Source: Endomychus coccineus
Lineage: Eukaryota; Arthropoda; Insecta; Coleoptera; Endomychidae
Length of the DNA: 64,000 bases
Direction of reading: 5' to 3'
Assembly: GCA_958510875.1 (NCBI GenBank)
Contig: OY294067.1
Coordinates: 56,928,039 to 56,992,038, forward strand
Part shown: piece by piece, positions 1 through 11,947 of the stretch
Position numbering within the stretch: position 1 is the first letter of the stretch
How the letters are laid out: each line of letters starts with the position of its first letter
The notes under the pieces: model-generated
What the model was told of the DNA's origin: nothing
Databases searched by the model: none
The model's input: only the letters and a program-made list of their open reading frames with translations
Translations under genes and position numbers: made by a program

Positions 1-442
1 AGATTTGATTTTTTCATTGTAAGCATGACAACACAATTCAATTTTTTTACGAACGTGATTTTTTGAAGATTGTTTAAGTTTGTAAAAAAGGCTTAATAAA
101 AATGAGCTTGTACATTGTACAAATAATCAAAATATTCAAGGTGGCGCATTCGAGCAACAAAATTAATTTTTGGAAAAAACGGTTCATCAAATTTACGTTT
201 TTCATACACCGTTGCAAAGAGGCTTCCAATACCTTTCAAATGACGCATCAATCAACCCCTCTCCCCTATTCAATTTTGATGGGTTGAAGCGCCCCCTATG
301 AAGGGGTTGCTCGTTCAAGCCTCAAATATATGTCAAAAGAAGTCCCCCAAACAAAATCATTCGATGTGCTTCGGAAGATTTTTCCACTCACTATGGGATA
401 AGAAATATACGGGATGGCTCGTCTGAGATGGAAAACTCTGTA
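1..442 (+). mobile_element. Right arm of a long-TIR Tc1/mariner element (cut by window edge)
   Basis: This stretch matches, in the same orientation, the right inverted arm of the complete element at 8334-10227 (its 9785-10227 part), ending in a degenerate copy of the terminal motif CATCCTGTA (here ACTCTGTA). The transposase and left arm lie off the left edge of the window. It shows that this long-TIR family has at least two copies at the locus. The short reading frames in it are also present in the other arms and are not genes. Confidence 0.8.
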
Positions 443-448
443 TAAATG

Positions 449-745
449 GATCCCTATTTCCCTTAGTCACCCCATCACGCGTGAACGGCTGAACCGATTT
501 CACTTATTATTTTTTTGTTGTGTTTGTTATTATCAGGAGAAGGTTCTTATGGAAGAAAAAATCAAGGAAATTGCGCGGAAAATTAGAAAATTATAAAATC
601 GAAAACCTATTTCCCTTGGTCACGCGTGAACGGCTGGACCGATTTCACTAACTATTTTTTTGTTGTGTTTGTTATGGTCAGGAGAAGGTTCTTATGGAAG
701 AAAAAATTGAGAAAATTACGCGGAAAATCGGAAAATTATTCTTAA
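449..745. repeat. Two tandem copies of a ~155-bp unit, probably Helitron-associated
   Basis: Two adjacent copies begin near 452 and 607. Each contains the block GCGTGAACGGCTG followed by ACCGATTTCAC, and further on GGAGAAGGTTCTTATGG. The unit is non-coding as far as I can see. It lies just upstream of a Helitron replicase remnant and may be its 5' region, but that link is inference. The 746-1181 stretch that follows is AT-rich with no recognised gene. Confidence 0.55.
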
Positions 746-1181
746 CCACCATATAAAATTATTCCTAATCTAACCTTAGCGCTTTAGACAATATAAACTT
801 TTTTAATGTAACCTTATGACGTTTGACATAGGATTGACAGAATGCGTGCTGCAAATATCGTCAAAGAGGATGTAAGGAAACTGAATATCGTTCAAAACAG
901 ATGCTTCGTTCGTAGTTATTTTATTGATAAAATACATGTAAAATAATTAATTTATTATTCCTTACAAAAAGGATGTAAGAAAACTGAATTCCTCAGTGCA
1001 CATCACGGTTAGTTCAGAGTCATCACGCCTGATATTAGAAGTTCAATTTAATATTTTGGTAAGTTTGGATAGACTAACATACACGTTACTAACATAACTA
1101 GTGATAACTAGTGATACACTTGGTTATAAAAGAGAAAACAATAGTTTTCTTTAATTTACAGTTGAATTTTCGTTTTTGAAA

Positions 1182-3075
1182 ATGCCAGCAATTAGACGTA
1201 CAAACTTAAGTCGCAGAACTCGCAATGCTGTGAGTCAAAGGTATACAAGAGCAAGTCAAACTGACGAGCAACGCGAAGTGCGGAATGGAGTTGAACGGAA
1301 TCGAATTCAACAACATAGAAATGTTGCGTTCAACCCCTATCGAGCTGTATTCAATTATAACGTGAAAATCGATTACAGTTCACAGCAAATCGTTGCTATT
1401 GGACCAGTGAACGTTGTGTGCCAATATTGTAAGGTATTTAAGTTTAAAAATTAAGCTCCTGGATTGTATTGCGCGAGCGGTCAAGTCAAATGGCCGCCAT
1501 TGGTACCGCCACCAGAGCCACTACATTCATTGGTCTCTGGAAATGGGCCAGATTCCAAACATTTTTTGATTCATATCCAGCGATACCATAATTGTTTTCA
1601 AATGACGTCATATGGTGCAAGAAAAGTTATTCAAGAAAACATTATGCAAACTTTCAAGATTCAGGGTCATATATATCATCTAACAGGTTCCTCATTGCCA
1701 ACGCCGAATAGTGACTGCAAATTTTTGCAAATTTATTTTATGGGCAATTCAGCAAGACAAGTTGATCAGCGAAGTGCACACAACAATTCGGTGAAAAGAC
1801 CAATTGTGGAACAACTCCAAACTTTCTTCAATATAACGAATTGGTTGCATTATTCACGACCGCCTTGGACCGCATGCCATCTGAAAATCACAAAATTGTC
1901 ATCAAACCTGATGAGACGCCTGCACGATAATACGCAAGACTTTTTGACGAAGTCGCTATTGTCGTCGTGGGTGAAAATTTAGAAAACCGATATATTGTTT
2001 TACATCGGCGTAGCAATCAACTGCAGCTTTTGTCCGAAACACATCGATCATATGACGCGTTACAATATCCTATCTTATTTTGGCAAGGTGAAGATGGATA
2101 TAATTTTTCAATGAAGATGATAAATACAGTTACAGGTTCCGAAAATTACAGAAAAGTTAGTTCAATGAATCATTACTCATACAGACTGATGGTTCGGGAA
2201 AATGAGAACAATCATATCTTAAAATGTCGGCGTCTCTTCCACCAATATGCTGTGGATATGTACGTGAAAGTTGAAACTGAGCGATTGACATTTATCAGGT
2301 TGAACCAGGCAAAACTGCGTTCTGAAGAATACATTCATCTACGGGATGCCATCAATGCTGATGGAAATGCACAGAATGTAGGTAGAACAACTATTCTCTC
2401 AGTAACATAGGTCGGAAGTCCGCGACATATGCTTGAATACGCTCAGGATACTATGTCGTATGTACATCATTATGGCACACCAAGTTTGTTTATAACGTTC
2501 TCATGCAATCCACAGTGGAGAGAAATTCGACAAGAATTATTTCTTGGCCGAACACCCATTGATCGCCACGACATTACCGCAAGGGTGTTCAAAAGAAAGT
2601 CATAATCACTCATGGACTTCATTGTTAAGCATCACGTATTCGGCGAGACGCGCTGCTGGAGGTATTCAGTCGAGTGGCAAAAACGCGGATTGCAACATGC
2701 ACACATTCTCATTTGGTTGTAGAGAGGATGAGACCGAATGAAATCGACGATGTGATATCTGCGGAGATTCCCGATAAAAATGAAGATCCATTGTTACATG
2801 AAATTGTTACAAAAAATATGATTCATGATTCCTGTGGAATATTAAATCCAAATTGTCCGTGTAAGGTTGATGGAAAATGTTCAAAACGCTTTCCAAGACA
2901 ATTAGTAGTAGAAACTATTAGTGGAAATGATGGTTATCCACTTTATCGCCGGCTATCCACTGATGACAACGGAAGGTCAACAACAGTCAAAGTGAATCAG
3001 CTGGAAATTGAAGTTGATAATCGTTGGGTTGTTCCGTTTTCTCCGTTAGTCTCCAAACATTTAAAGCACACATAA
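1182..3075 (+). pseudogene. Helitron Rep/helicase-like N-terminal region, decayed
   Basis: Successive reading frames on the + strand, broken by stops and frameshifts, read like the N-terminal half of an animal Helitron replicase (Helitron_like_N family). The order is an Arg-rich start (1182), a zinc-type CQYCK stretch near 1420, a YIVLHRRSNQL block near 1990, LQYPILFWQGEDGY near 2070, and HYGTPSLFITFSCNPQW near 2470, which is the conserved block before the HUH Rep motif. A cysteine-rich CGILNPNCPC segment follows near 2840. The SF1 helicase domain is absent, so the copy is 3' truncated at about 3075-3085, where desaturase intron sequence resumes. In rolling-circle transposition the intact protein would nick and unwind element ends; this copy cannot make it. 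Confidence 0.75.
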
Positions 3076-3394
3076 ATGTTTCCTAAAAATGTCTAAGGAA
3101 TGAGATATTTCATTGAAGGTGTCATGGTGAACATAATTAGAAGATCCGTTCACTAATAATTCTTCAAATGACTCAAAAGTGCAGATTAAGATGTAGGAGT
3201 CCAGAAGGTTTTGAAATTTGAATGATTGTTCCTATCAAAATATTCTCGTTTTTCACTCGTATAGGTACTATTTATCATGTTGTTCAGAAAGCGATAATAA
3301 TAGAGGACCTGATTACAAAAAAATAGTCATGCTCGAAATATTGAAATAGCTTTATTTTGCAGAAATATTATAATAATTTTGCTTTTATTTCAAG
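3076..3394 (+). other. 3' end of intron 2 of desaturase copy A
   Basis: This non-coding stretch aligns by eye to 41720-42056 before the matching exon of copy B (shared GAATGAGATATTT, AAAAGTGCAG and TAGGAGTCC blocks), and ends in a TTTCAAG acceptor. The homology shows that the duplication included introns. Confidence 0.75.
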
Positions 3395-3783
3395 AACACC
3401 ATTACTCACTGGGCTAAAGACCATAGACTTCACCACAAGTACAGTGACACTGACGCTGATCCACATAACGCATCAAGAGGTTTCTTCTACTCTCACATTG
3501 GTTGGTTGTTGGTCAAAAAGCATCCAGATGTTTTTGTGAAAGGAAAACAATTGGAAGTATCGGACCTACTAGCTGATCCCATCTTGGTATTCCAGAAGAA
3601 AAACTATCTCAAGCTTGTACTTCTGATATCTTTCATCATTCCAATAAGTATACCAATGTATTTCTGGGGCGAAACATTCACCAACGCATTTAGTGTTAAT
3701 TTGTTCCGATATGTTTTCGTTCTACATATCACTTGGTTTGTCAACTCTGTTTCTCATTACTTTGGCAACAAACCGTATGACAA
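3395..3783 (+). CDS. Delta-9 acyl-CoA desaturase copy A, third coding exon
   Basis: This internal exon is 389 bp, phase 0 in and phase 2 out, and open throughout. It encodes the second histidine box (DHRLHHKYS), the DPHNASRGFF block, the KKHPDVFVKGK region, a hydrophobic membrane segment, and the NSVSH motif that supplies an Asn and a His metal ligand in stearoyl-CoA desaturases. The acceptor is TTTCAAG and the donor GTAAGT at 3784. The family is an ER-membrane di-iron enzyme that inserts a cis double bond in saturated acyl-CoA using cytochrome b5. Exons 1-2 must lie left of the window. The exon has the same length and phases as 42057-42445 in copy B. The phase-2 donor fits the 11948 acceptor exactly. 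Confidence 0.9.
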
Positions 3784-5968
3784 GTAAGTGGAACATAATT
3801 CAATAGTTAAATGCATACACCATAATTCAGACACATCCACACTGTTAGTAAACTGAACAACATTAACTTCATAATTTTCACACCCACCTGAGCATGTTGT
3901 TTCTGTGGTTCGTTACTATTAGTCGAGTCTCACCTCGCTTTATCTTCTCTTATCTCGCCTGGATGTTTTCTCGTCTTTTAAATCGAGACGAGAGTCGACA
4001 AAACCAGTCCAGACTAGACGAGATATGTCGAGAAGCCGTGTCAAGTTCCGAATTTCAATTATTAAACTAATGGTTCATAGCTGTCAGTCTCATTTGCCAA
4101 AATAAAATAACTAATGTTTCCCCTAATTCCTTGTCCATGGAGAAGCGTGATTTTTTACCTACAGTGGGTATACGGAAAAGTTATATATAATTACCAGGGT
4201 GCGTATTGCCAAGTTCAAGTTATGTTGGATGCGATGCAGGAAATTAAGTCACATATATTTGCCAAGCGAACGTGTTATCGGTGTATTGTCGTATGAGAAT
4301 GGCAATCTGAGGGAGCTGTCCTCCTAACCTTTGTCAAATTTATGATAAATAATAATATTAATAAATTATAGGTAGGTATTATAGTATTCTCTGTTATACA
4401 TAAAATCATACAGTTTTCATTTTGATTGGTTAACAAGTTTTACTTGAAATAAGATCACTCTCTGTCAATTTGTGAGTGCGGTCGGGAAAATGGTGAAGGC
4501 AACGTTTAAGGGAAAATGAGAAGACGCAATTTGCGGCATCGTATACATCATTCCAGAATCACACTCAATCTAGATACTATTACCGTCCTTCCAAATACTA
4601 TTTTTATTTCTTTCAAATATAAATTATTTGTTCTTAACATGTTTTTCAGATGCGATTTTGAAATTATCACACTTGTATTTGATCATTTAAAGAGCTATAA
4701 TTACAAAATTGTGATGGTTTCTACGGCTATTTTTCAATGTTTCAATGACCAATTAAGAATACAAGAATCTGGAAAATTAGGTGAAAAAATAATGTAGCTG
4801 TTACAAACTATTTATTACTTGCTAAGAAAAGTTAACATATCTATTACAAATTTTATGACAAACTATATATACTGACAAAAATCTGATGTCCTTCATAAAG
4901 GACGATAAGTATATGCATTGCCATATTGTGTACTACATAGTTCTTGTCAGTGATTTTAGTTGACCACTTATAATAATGATTATTGACCCAGGTTTGAATT
5001 ATATATAAATTCTCGGGAAACAGGTTACATTAACATATATGCTTATTATTTTCATCTTCGCGGACGTTTCGGTCTCACGATCATCACCATAAGTCAATTT
5101 ATTCACTTCAATTTAAATGCACCACCAAGTTATGAAAAAATGTATTATGAACAGCGTTACAGATCGCGCTGTTGAATTGTCCCACCTCGTGGACTTTCAT
5201 AAAAATTTGAAAATTGTTCGTAATACACTGGAAATGAATGGCTACCCAGAAACATTTTTCAAATCTAAAAACTTCAATACCTAAAGATTAACAAACCCAC
5301 ACAGCGTATGAATTGAATTGTTTAGATTGCAATGGGACTTGTACAGGAATCTCGGGCTTGCTTAACATTGTTTTGATTATAACCATCAGTTCCATTACAA
5401 AAACGTTGATATTTCAAATAAAGAAACTAATTATCTATCCTGGAGATGATTCACATAAAACGTGACTCTAAGTCTGTAAATAATAGAACAGACGTTCAAT
5501 AATTAGGTCAAATTTACACAAATTTAATTAATTGAAACCTTTGTTAATTCCTACAAGCGTCTATATAATGTTAAAAGTAAATCTTAGATAGAATGCTGAA
5601 ATACTAATGTTTGAATTGCTGAATTTTCCGCAAGCTCTATATCTGAATCCATACTTTCGTGGTCGGGGCTCATATCGATAAGATTTTACTAAATCGAAAT
5701 GAATGCGTCAAAGTTGACAGATCTCAGAATGAGTGACAACCGAGAACCAAATTAAACAATGATGGGTATATTCGAAACTTTGCAACGGTTGCTTGTTGCA
5801 TGTTTCTAATCATTAATTTCAGAAATATAAACTATTTTGAATAATTAATTAACGTTATTGATAGTAGGTACAATATTCGTACCGTAAATTCATATTACAA
5901 TAATCGATTGGTTGAATGCCCCATCTCATGTCGTAACATGAATCTTAACGATACTTATATCCTAAATA
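3784..5968 (+). other. Intron 3 of desaturase copy A, first part
   Basis: The first ~500 bp match 42446-42900 after the same exon of copy B, including a GTCTCGCC/GAGACGAG-rich stretch. A dispersed repeat at about 5002-5095 (ATTCTCGGGAAA, then CGTTTCGGTCTCACGA) recurs at 55571-55665 and resembles the start of Penelope-like elements. I see no gene in the rest. Confidence 0.6.
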
Positions 5969-7797
5969 CGAGGGCAAGGTGAAAAGTTCCTGAAAAATGA
6001 AAAAAGAATTGATTTATTCGGTCAAATTATTTTACTCCTTAACATAATCGTAGCCCGATACACTTCGTCCAACGTTTTTCTAATTTTTTGATCCCTTTCA
6101 AATAATATGATTTCGACAATCCTCCAAAATAGACGTTTGTTTCAGCGATGACCTCATCAAGTTTGAAAATAGATAACAATTGGTGGTCAAAATCTTGGAG
6201 AATATGGTGGCAACTGTTAGCGCAATTCATGTAATTTTTCCATTGCGACTGCGGACATGTGGGCCGGTGTGTTGTCCTGGAGGAAGACCACTTTTTCTTC
6301 GCCAAATGCGGTCGCTTTCGCTTCAAATCGACGTCGAGAATCGATCCAACAGTTCTGCATAATATACGCCAGTGTTCATTTTGTCCTTTTCAAGGTAATC
6401 GATATGGACGACACCGTGTGCATCCCAGAAAACTGTCGCCAATAAACCCACTCTGACCTTTTTCGGATTCGGTTCACCCTGATGAGTTGCCTGTATCGTC
6501 AATTCTTTGGTGTCTGGTGTGTTGTTATTGTCATGGATCCATATTTTGTCCATGCTTACGGAACGGTGCGAAAAGTTATTCTTATCGCGCTTGAACGTTG
6601 CTAAATACTCCTTTGAAGTTGTCAGAAGGTTGCGCTTGTTGTCAACAGAGAGCAAATACGGCAACCATCTGGCTGATAGCTTTCTCATATTCAAAATTCA
6701 TGCAAAATGTTCCGTACCCATTCGGTTGAGATGCCCATAGAGTCAGCAATCTTGTGCACTTTAAGTCGCCGATTGAGCAATATCGTACCATGCATTTTAT
6801 CGATGATGTCTAGCGTTGTAACCTGAATTGGACTACCAGAACGTTCGGCGTCCTTTGCGGTCATACTACCACAACAAAAATCAGTAAGCCACTTGTGAAT
6901 CGTTCCAATCGATGGTGAAGAGTCCCCATAATGTTTAACGAGCGATGCTTTGATCTGATCATAGATCTATAATCCTAAGGAAACGAAACATCTCATTCAT
7001 AAAACTCCATTTGACTTGTCGCAATGATAACATGAAGTATGACAAGGAAAACAAACGGACCTCTTTGTCGTCGAGTTATAATTACTCCTTATTGGCAACG
7101 CTGTAACTATGATTGAAAATTTGGTAAGGCAACATCGCTTCGAAATAGCTACGAGAAATACGGAAGCTGTCAAATTGCGTAGCACAGAAGAAAGTCCCGA
7201 TTCAGCAAAGGTGCGCGGCGTTGTCACCTTCTGAACAAATGATGCAATGGAATGGAATAGTTCTATATTTAAAATTTCAAATATTCTATAATTCGATTGA
7301 ATATGCCAGGCTACCATAAATTATGGAATATTTTTCAGACAAAACGCCATTTCAACAGTATTGCTCCTAATATAACCAATAAATAATGCTATGGAAATCT
7401 CAATCCGCCACAAGAAAACAACTAATCCGGCCACAGCACATTCCATACTGCCATACTTGTAATATACAGCGGTCTGAGTGGCCCGAAATTTTTGGCTGAT
7501 CGTGTTTAAATGTAAACAATTCTATCTCCTTGAGGATGATAGGTCTATGGATCTGCTTAATGTTTTTTCCACGTAAGGGATAATTTTTAATCAAGACGCG
7601 AAATTCACTCTTTCCATTTTTACAAAAATCTTCAAGGCTGCTTGCTTTCGATGGGTGTCTAAACAGTACTAAATGACATATCAGTCTGGAAATCTTAATG
7701 CGTTCTATCTGAGCATGGTACATCACCAATGTCACATGTGATTTTCGATTGTGACGCCATTTGTTTTATTTGACATTGACTTTTCACCTTGTCCTCG
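5969..7797 (-). mobile_element. mariner-family transposon, interrupted
   Basis: The ends are an inverted pair reading CGAGG.CAAGGTGAAAAGT, flanked by TA on both sides (5967-5968 and 7798-7799), the TA target duplication expected of mariners. The transposase remnant reads on the - strand. At 1829 bp it is longer than a usual ~1.3-kb mariner because about 580 bp (roughly 6968-7551) has been inserted in the transposase N-terminal region. Confidence 0.8.
6039..7612 (-). pseudogene. mariner transposase (DD34D type), broken by insertion and frameshifts
   Basis: Read from the - strand, the first helix-turn-helix begins near 7612 (KSEFRVLIKNYPLRGK), is interrupted by non-homologous DNA from about 7551 to 6968, and resumes with VKHYGDSSPSIGTIHKWL near 6950. 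The catalytic core follows: MDKIWIH (first Asp), then FWDAHGVVHIDYLEK near 6420 (second Asp), after which the frame shifts near 6325. The last part contains DEVIAETNVYFGGLSK and KLEKRWTKCI near 6060-6160. An intact protein would cut and paste the element at TA sites. The 6997-7317 reading frame lies in the inserted piece and was not recognised. Confidence 0.8.
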
Positions 7798-8331
7798 TAT
7801 CACGTATTATAATAGAAACGATACTCCCTTCAATCTCTCTAAGATGTTTTAATAACTTTACTGTGTATGATCCGAGAATGCAGTGACGTGAGTAGGTATA
7901 ATCGAAACATACACGTGCTTAGCTTCTATTACCAAAAACAACCGACGTCTGCAGGTCTCGTGATTTCAGTTTTTGTATTCTCTCATCATACAGTATAGTC
8001 AAACTATGTCGAGCGGAGACAAATCTAGTGAATCGAAAGCTGCAAGGTCCAACCCACAATTAGATTTTAGTTCATATACAATACATAGTTCACTCTAACT
8101 AACTAACAAGTTCCCAAACGACAACACTAGATTATCGCATTACCAGGAGCTAGATCAATTAATAGTCTAACGCAAGTCCAGTCAAGATATAACTCTAGTA
8201 GCCAGTATAGATAAGGCAACAAACCTGACAGGATAATCAGAGCATTAGAAAAAAAGTAGGGAAGTGCAATGACTCTTATAAACATGAGATCATTGACATA
8301 TATGGATAAACTATTATAGCAGAGTTCTCAC
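7798..8331 (+). other. Intron sequence, nothing recognised
   Basis: AT-rich spacer between two DNA transposons inside intron 3 of desaturase copy A. No coding similarity or repeat structure stood out. Confidence 0.5.
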
Positions 8332-8333
8332 TA

Positions 8334-10227
8334 TACAGGATGTTCCATCTCAGACGAGCCACTCCGTATATTTCTTATCTCATAGTGAGTGGAAAAATCT
8401 CCCGAAACACTTCGAATGATTTTGTTTGGGGGACACATTTTGACGTATATTTGAGGCTTGAACGAGCAACCCCCTAATAGGAAGCTTTTCAACCTCTCAA
8501 AATTGAATAGGGGAGAGGGGTTGAGTGATACGTCATTTGAAAGGTCTTGGAAGCCTCTTCACAACGGTGTATGAAAAACGTAAATTTGATGAACCGTTTT
8601 CGCCAAAAATTAATTTTGTTGCTCGAATGCGCCACCTTGAATATTTTGGTTATTTGTACAATGTACAAGCTCATTTTTATTAAGCCTTTTTTACAAACTT
8701 AAACAATCTTCAAAAAAAAATCACATTCGTAAAAAAAATCAATTGTGTTGTCATGCTTACAATGAAAAAATATATATCTGCGTGTTTAAATCAAATATTC
8801 AAATTGTCCTCCATTGACTTCCATACAATAATACAATCTTGACTGAAAACCGTCTCTAACATGGTTCAGCATAATTGGAGTTATTTGACGACACTCATTT
8901 ACAATTCGTGGGCGTAGCTTATCCAAATTTTCAAGCTGAGAGGTCCAATTAGGTGGTCTCCCAAAACTCCTACCCAAACGTTTAGCTTTTCCCGATGTTG
9001 AGTGTGAGGTTCTCGAAATATATGAGGATTTGTATCGCTCCAAATTCTACAGTTATGCCGGTTAACCTCTCCATTAAGTAAAAAAGTGCATTCGTCAGAA
9101 AAGCAAACGTTGCACAAGAAATTTGGGTTATTGTTGATACTCTCGGCAATAATTTCGCGAAACTCTTGCCTTCGATCCCAATCATCATCATTTAATTCCT
9201 GAATTAATTTAATTCTGTACGGATGGAACTTGTGTTTATGTAAAATTCTGAAAACGTTAGATTGGCTAATACCGGAAGCTGCAGAAAGTTGTCGTACAGA
9301 TTGCGTGTTTCGCATAAGTTGGACATGTCCCAATACCGCCACAGCTGCTCCTTCATCATTAACAATTCCAATGGGTGCCCTTTTTTTATCCATTAGTGAA
9401 CCCGTCTCCACAAATTTTGAAATCAATTCCATTACGTACTTTGGCAAACGCTACGTTCAGGATGGTTTTCGTTAAATATCCTTGCAGCCGCTCGGGCATA
9501 ATTTTGATTTTGGTAATGAAGGCTAACCAGCTCAACACGTTCTTGCAATGTGTACACCATATTTTTTGAAATTTTAAACAAATCAGCAAAGTAGTAACTC
9601 AACAGATTGATTAAAATCATGAAATGATCGAAGAAACGTTAAAACCAGATAAACACCTTCTAAGAACAAAAAATGAAGGCAACATAAGGAAACGTTTTGC
9701 TGGTTTTTCATTTATTAGTTCGAGAGAATGTATTATTGTATGGAAGTCAATGGAGGACAATTTGAACATTTGATTTAAACACGCAGATTTAACTTTTTTC
9801 ATTGTAAACATGACAACACAATTCAATTTTTTTACGAATGTGATTTTTTGAATATTATTTAAGTTTGTAAAAAAGGCTTAATAAAAATGAGCTTGTACAT
9901 TGTACAAATACCCAAAATATTCAAGGTGGCGCATTCGAGCAACAGAATTAATTTTTGGTGGAAACGATTCATCAAATTCACGTTTTTCATACACCGTTGT
10001 AAAGAGGCTTCCAAGACCTTTCAAATGACGTATCACTCAACCCCTCTCCCATAATCAATTTTGAGGGGTTGAAGCGCCCCCTATTAGGGGGTTGCTCGTT
10101 CAAGCCTCAAATATACGTCAAAAGATGTCCCCCATACATAATCATTCGAAATGTTTCGGGAGATTTTTCCACTCACTATGGAATAAGAAATATACGGGAT
10201 GGCTCGTCTGAGATGGAACATCCTGTA
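8334..10227 (-). mobile_element. Tc1/mariner-superfamily element with ~500-bp inverted repeats
   Basis: The ends are TACAGGATGTTCCATCTCAG (left) and its complement (right), bounded by TA at 8332-8333 and 10228-10229. The inverted arms run about 8334-8836 and 9729-10227, unusually long for the superfamily. The arms hold a conserved ORF-like block (MSLYIVQI) that is not a gene. The single transposase lies between the arms on the - strand and is internally deleted. Confidence 0.85.
8786..9620 (-). pseudogene. Tc1/mariner-superfamily transposase with deleted catalytic centre
   Basis: The protein starts near 9560 with VYTLQERVELVSLHY and a paired helix-turn-helix. A frameshift near 9440 is followed by a long open stretch holding RQLSAASGISQSNVFRIL (HTH) and FSDECTFLLNGEVNRHNC (first catalytic Asp) and NVWVGVLGDHLIGP near 8985. 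At about 8965 the sequence jumps to the C-terminal tail (RPRIVNECRQITP to the stop), so the segment with the second and third catalytic Asp residues is missing. The copy cannot encode an active enzyme. Family assignment rests on motif order; an exact DDxD subgroup cannot be read because the spacing is deleted. Confidence 0.8.
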
Positions 10228-10489
10228 TATACACTATAACAGTATATAAACTAGGAATGTGTTGCCCCTTGGAGACTAGTAAAATATTGTACGTCGCAAA
10301 GTTTCTCTTCGCAAATCATTTGAATTGCTTACTGATTTTTATATAATTGTTTCACATTCTATAAGATACCTCCTCTCCGCATTCGTGTAAAGATAATAAA
10401 ATTAAATATTTCTTTCATTATCTATACACAACTAAATTATATTAGAATTGACAATGTTTTTGAGCAAATTTACAAAAACAAATTGTGTG

Positions 10490-10550
10490 TTTCTGGAAAG
10501 TGAACCCGAGCTACTGAGTATTACAGTCCCTAGAACACACCGCGATATAA
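10490..10550 (-). repeat. Degenerate tRNA-derived SINE-like copy
   Basis: On the - strand this holds CTCGGGTTCACTTTCC, like a diverged pol III B box, and is followed by AACGGTGTAAATT on the + strand, as is the better copy at 10885-10985. It is too diverged to be a tRNA. Confidence 0.4.
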
Positions 10551-10884
10551 GATATTGAAGAACGGTGTAAATTTGAGTTTACTTCAATAATTGTTTTTGT
10601 GTTTGTTGTTGTTGAAAGATTTTATTTGAATTTGAGTGAAAGCTGTTTTGAATCAACTTAAATTTACTGTAAAAGTTTAGAATCGATTCAATGTATACTT
10701 TCGAAGCTATAATTAATTACATTTTCAACCCTTAAGTTGCTCAAAATTCGATTAAAATTACTATGGTATAGGAATTTTTGCTTTAGAACTTTTTTTTACG
10801 ATTATAGAAATAGCTTGAGTAAATGTAATTCAGCCTTTGTCGTGAAGAGTATAATAATAATTTTCAAATTTATAGTGTTTTTAA

Positions 10885-10985
10885 GAAAATGTACAAAACA
10901 CATTTTTTGCTGAGAATCAAACCCGAGTCTACTGAGAGGGAGCCTGGTAACCTAACCCCTATACTACACCATCGTTGCTTATAAA
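10885..10985 (-). repeat. tRNA-derived SINE-like sequence
   Basis: On the - strand the order is GATGGTGTAGTATAGGGGTT (A-box-like, similar to the Asp/Glu/Val tRNA class), then about 30 bases, then CGGGTTTGATTCTC (B-box-like). The acceptor stem does not pair, so this is not a functional tRNA gene; a pol III-derived SINE head is the likely explanation. The remainder of 10228-11225 shows no gene. Confidence 0.5.
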
Positions 10986-11225
10986 CTGTTAAAGAACGGT
11001 TTAAATTAATTTTTTTTTTTTGCCATGTAGTCATCTTCAGAGCTTACTCTGATGATACTGGTAGCTTAAAGGCCCTTATTGCTCAAAAGAATTCTTAGTG
11101 AATAAGAGTGATTCTTTCTTATTTATCTAATATATGATGTGCACTGAGCCATGCCAGAATAGTTTCAGAATTCAGTTTTGGTATTCTTCCCAAAAAGTAA
11201 TCAATCAATCAATCGGAATGGAGGC

Positions 11226-11620
11226 GGATCAATCCGGAACATCTAGACCACTTGATTGGGTCCATTGTGCGCCCCTCGATACAGTCAGTCCAGCAAACCC
11301 AAGGTAGTGCCGGAGGCTAAGACTTTACATGTACTGATATCTCTAATGGGTTCAAGCGGCATATGTGTGCTGCCTGAGAGAAGCCAGTGTTGGACTTTCT
11401 GCTAGGGTGTGAGTGGCAGTTTTGTCCGCCTCTCCACATCTATTACAAGCTGTATCTTCAACAGTGCATATTGTGTGTAGATGTTTATTCAGATGACAGT
11501 GTCCTGCAAGGAGTCCATGCCTGGGGCACCACGCCAGACCAAAAGCCAGCTCCTTGAGAGCGTGGAGCTCGGTGGTCGATGAAATTCCGATCGTTGAATC
11601 GGGGCCAAATATTAATACTT
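11226..11620 (-). pseudogene. Non-LTR retrotransposon C-terminal fragment (zinc-binding tail)
   Basis: The - strand reads ELAFGLAWCPRHGLLAG, HCHLNKHLHTICTVEDTAC, then NRCGEADKTATHTLAESPTL. This is the pattern C-x2-C...H...(C) found after RNase H in Jockey/R1-type second ORFs. The fragment interrupts intron sequence that is continuous in the duplicate at 55300-55370, so it is a 5'-truncated insertion. Confidence 0.65.
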
Positions 11621-11639
11621 GAAACATATCTTCGGTGTA

Positions 11640-11947
11640 AATTCAAGATCATTGCAAAATAATTAAAACACTTAATCGGCTTATTACTTTCCATAATATT
11701 AGCGACTAAAACGAAAATCTTCTCTCTAATGTCTGGAAAATACACAAATGAAGGTTTGAATCATCCCAGATGCAATACATGATCTGTCAAGATATTTGCT
11801 AACCCCATCAATACCTTCCATTCTGCTGTCTGTTATAATATTACTAAAAACGCAGAAATCCTTATATACTAAAAGAGAAAGAATAAACAATATCTCTTCT
11901 ACCATTACCTCGTAAGTTAATAATTTATTTTGAATTTCTTATTTCAG
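11640..11947 (+). other. 3' end of intron 3, desaturase copy A
   Basis: It aligns by eye to 55370-55570 (shared GATGCAATACATG, AATCGGCTTA.TACTTTC and CCTTCCATTCT blocks). It ends in a good acceptor, TTATTTCAG, at 11947. In the duplicate the homology stops at about 55572, before the acceptor. Confidence 0.75.

Noticed and set aside
102..287. 61-codon ORF repeated at 8489-8674
   Set aside because: It is part of the long inverted arm of a Tc1/mariner element and occurs in each arm; no sign of a product.
3357..3539. ORF overlapping desaturase exon 3 of copy A
   Set aside because: It reads the exon in the wrong frame; the correct frame from 3395 is open across the entire exon.
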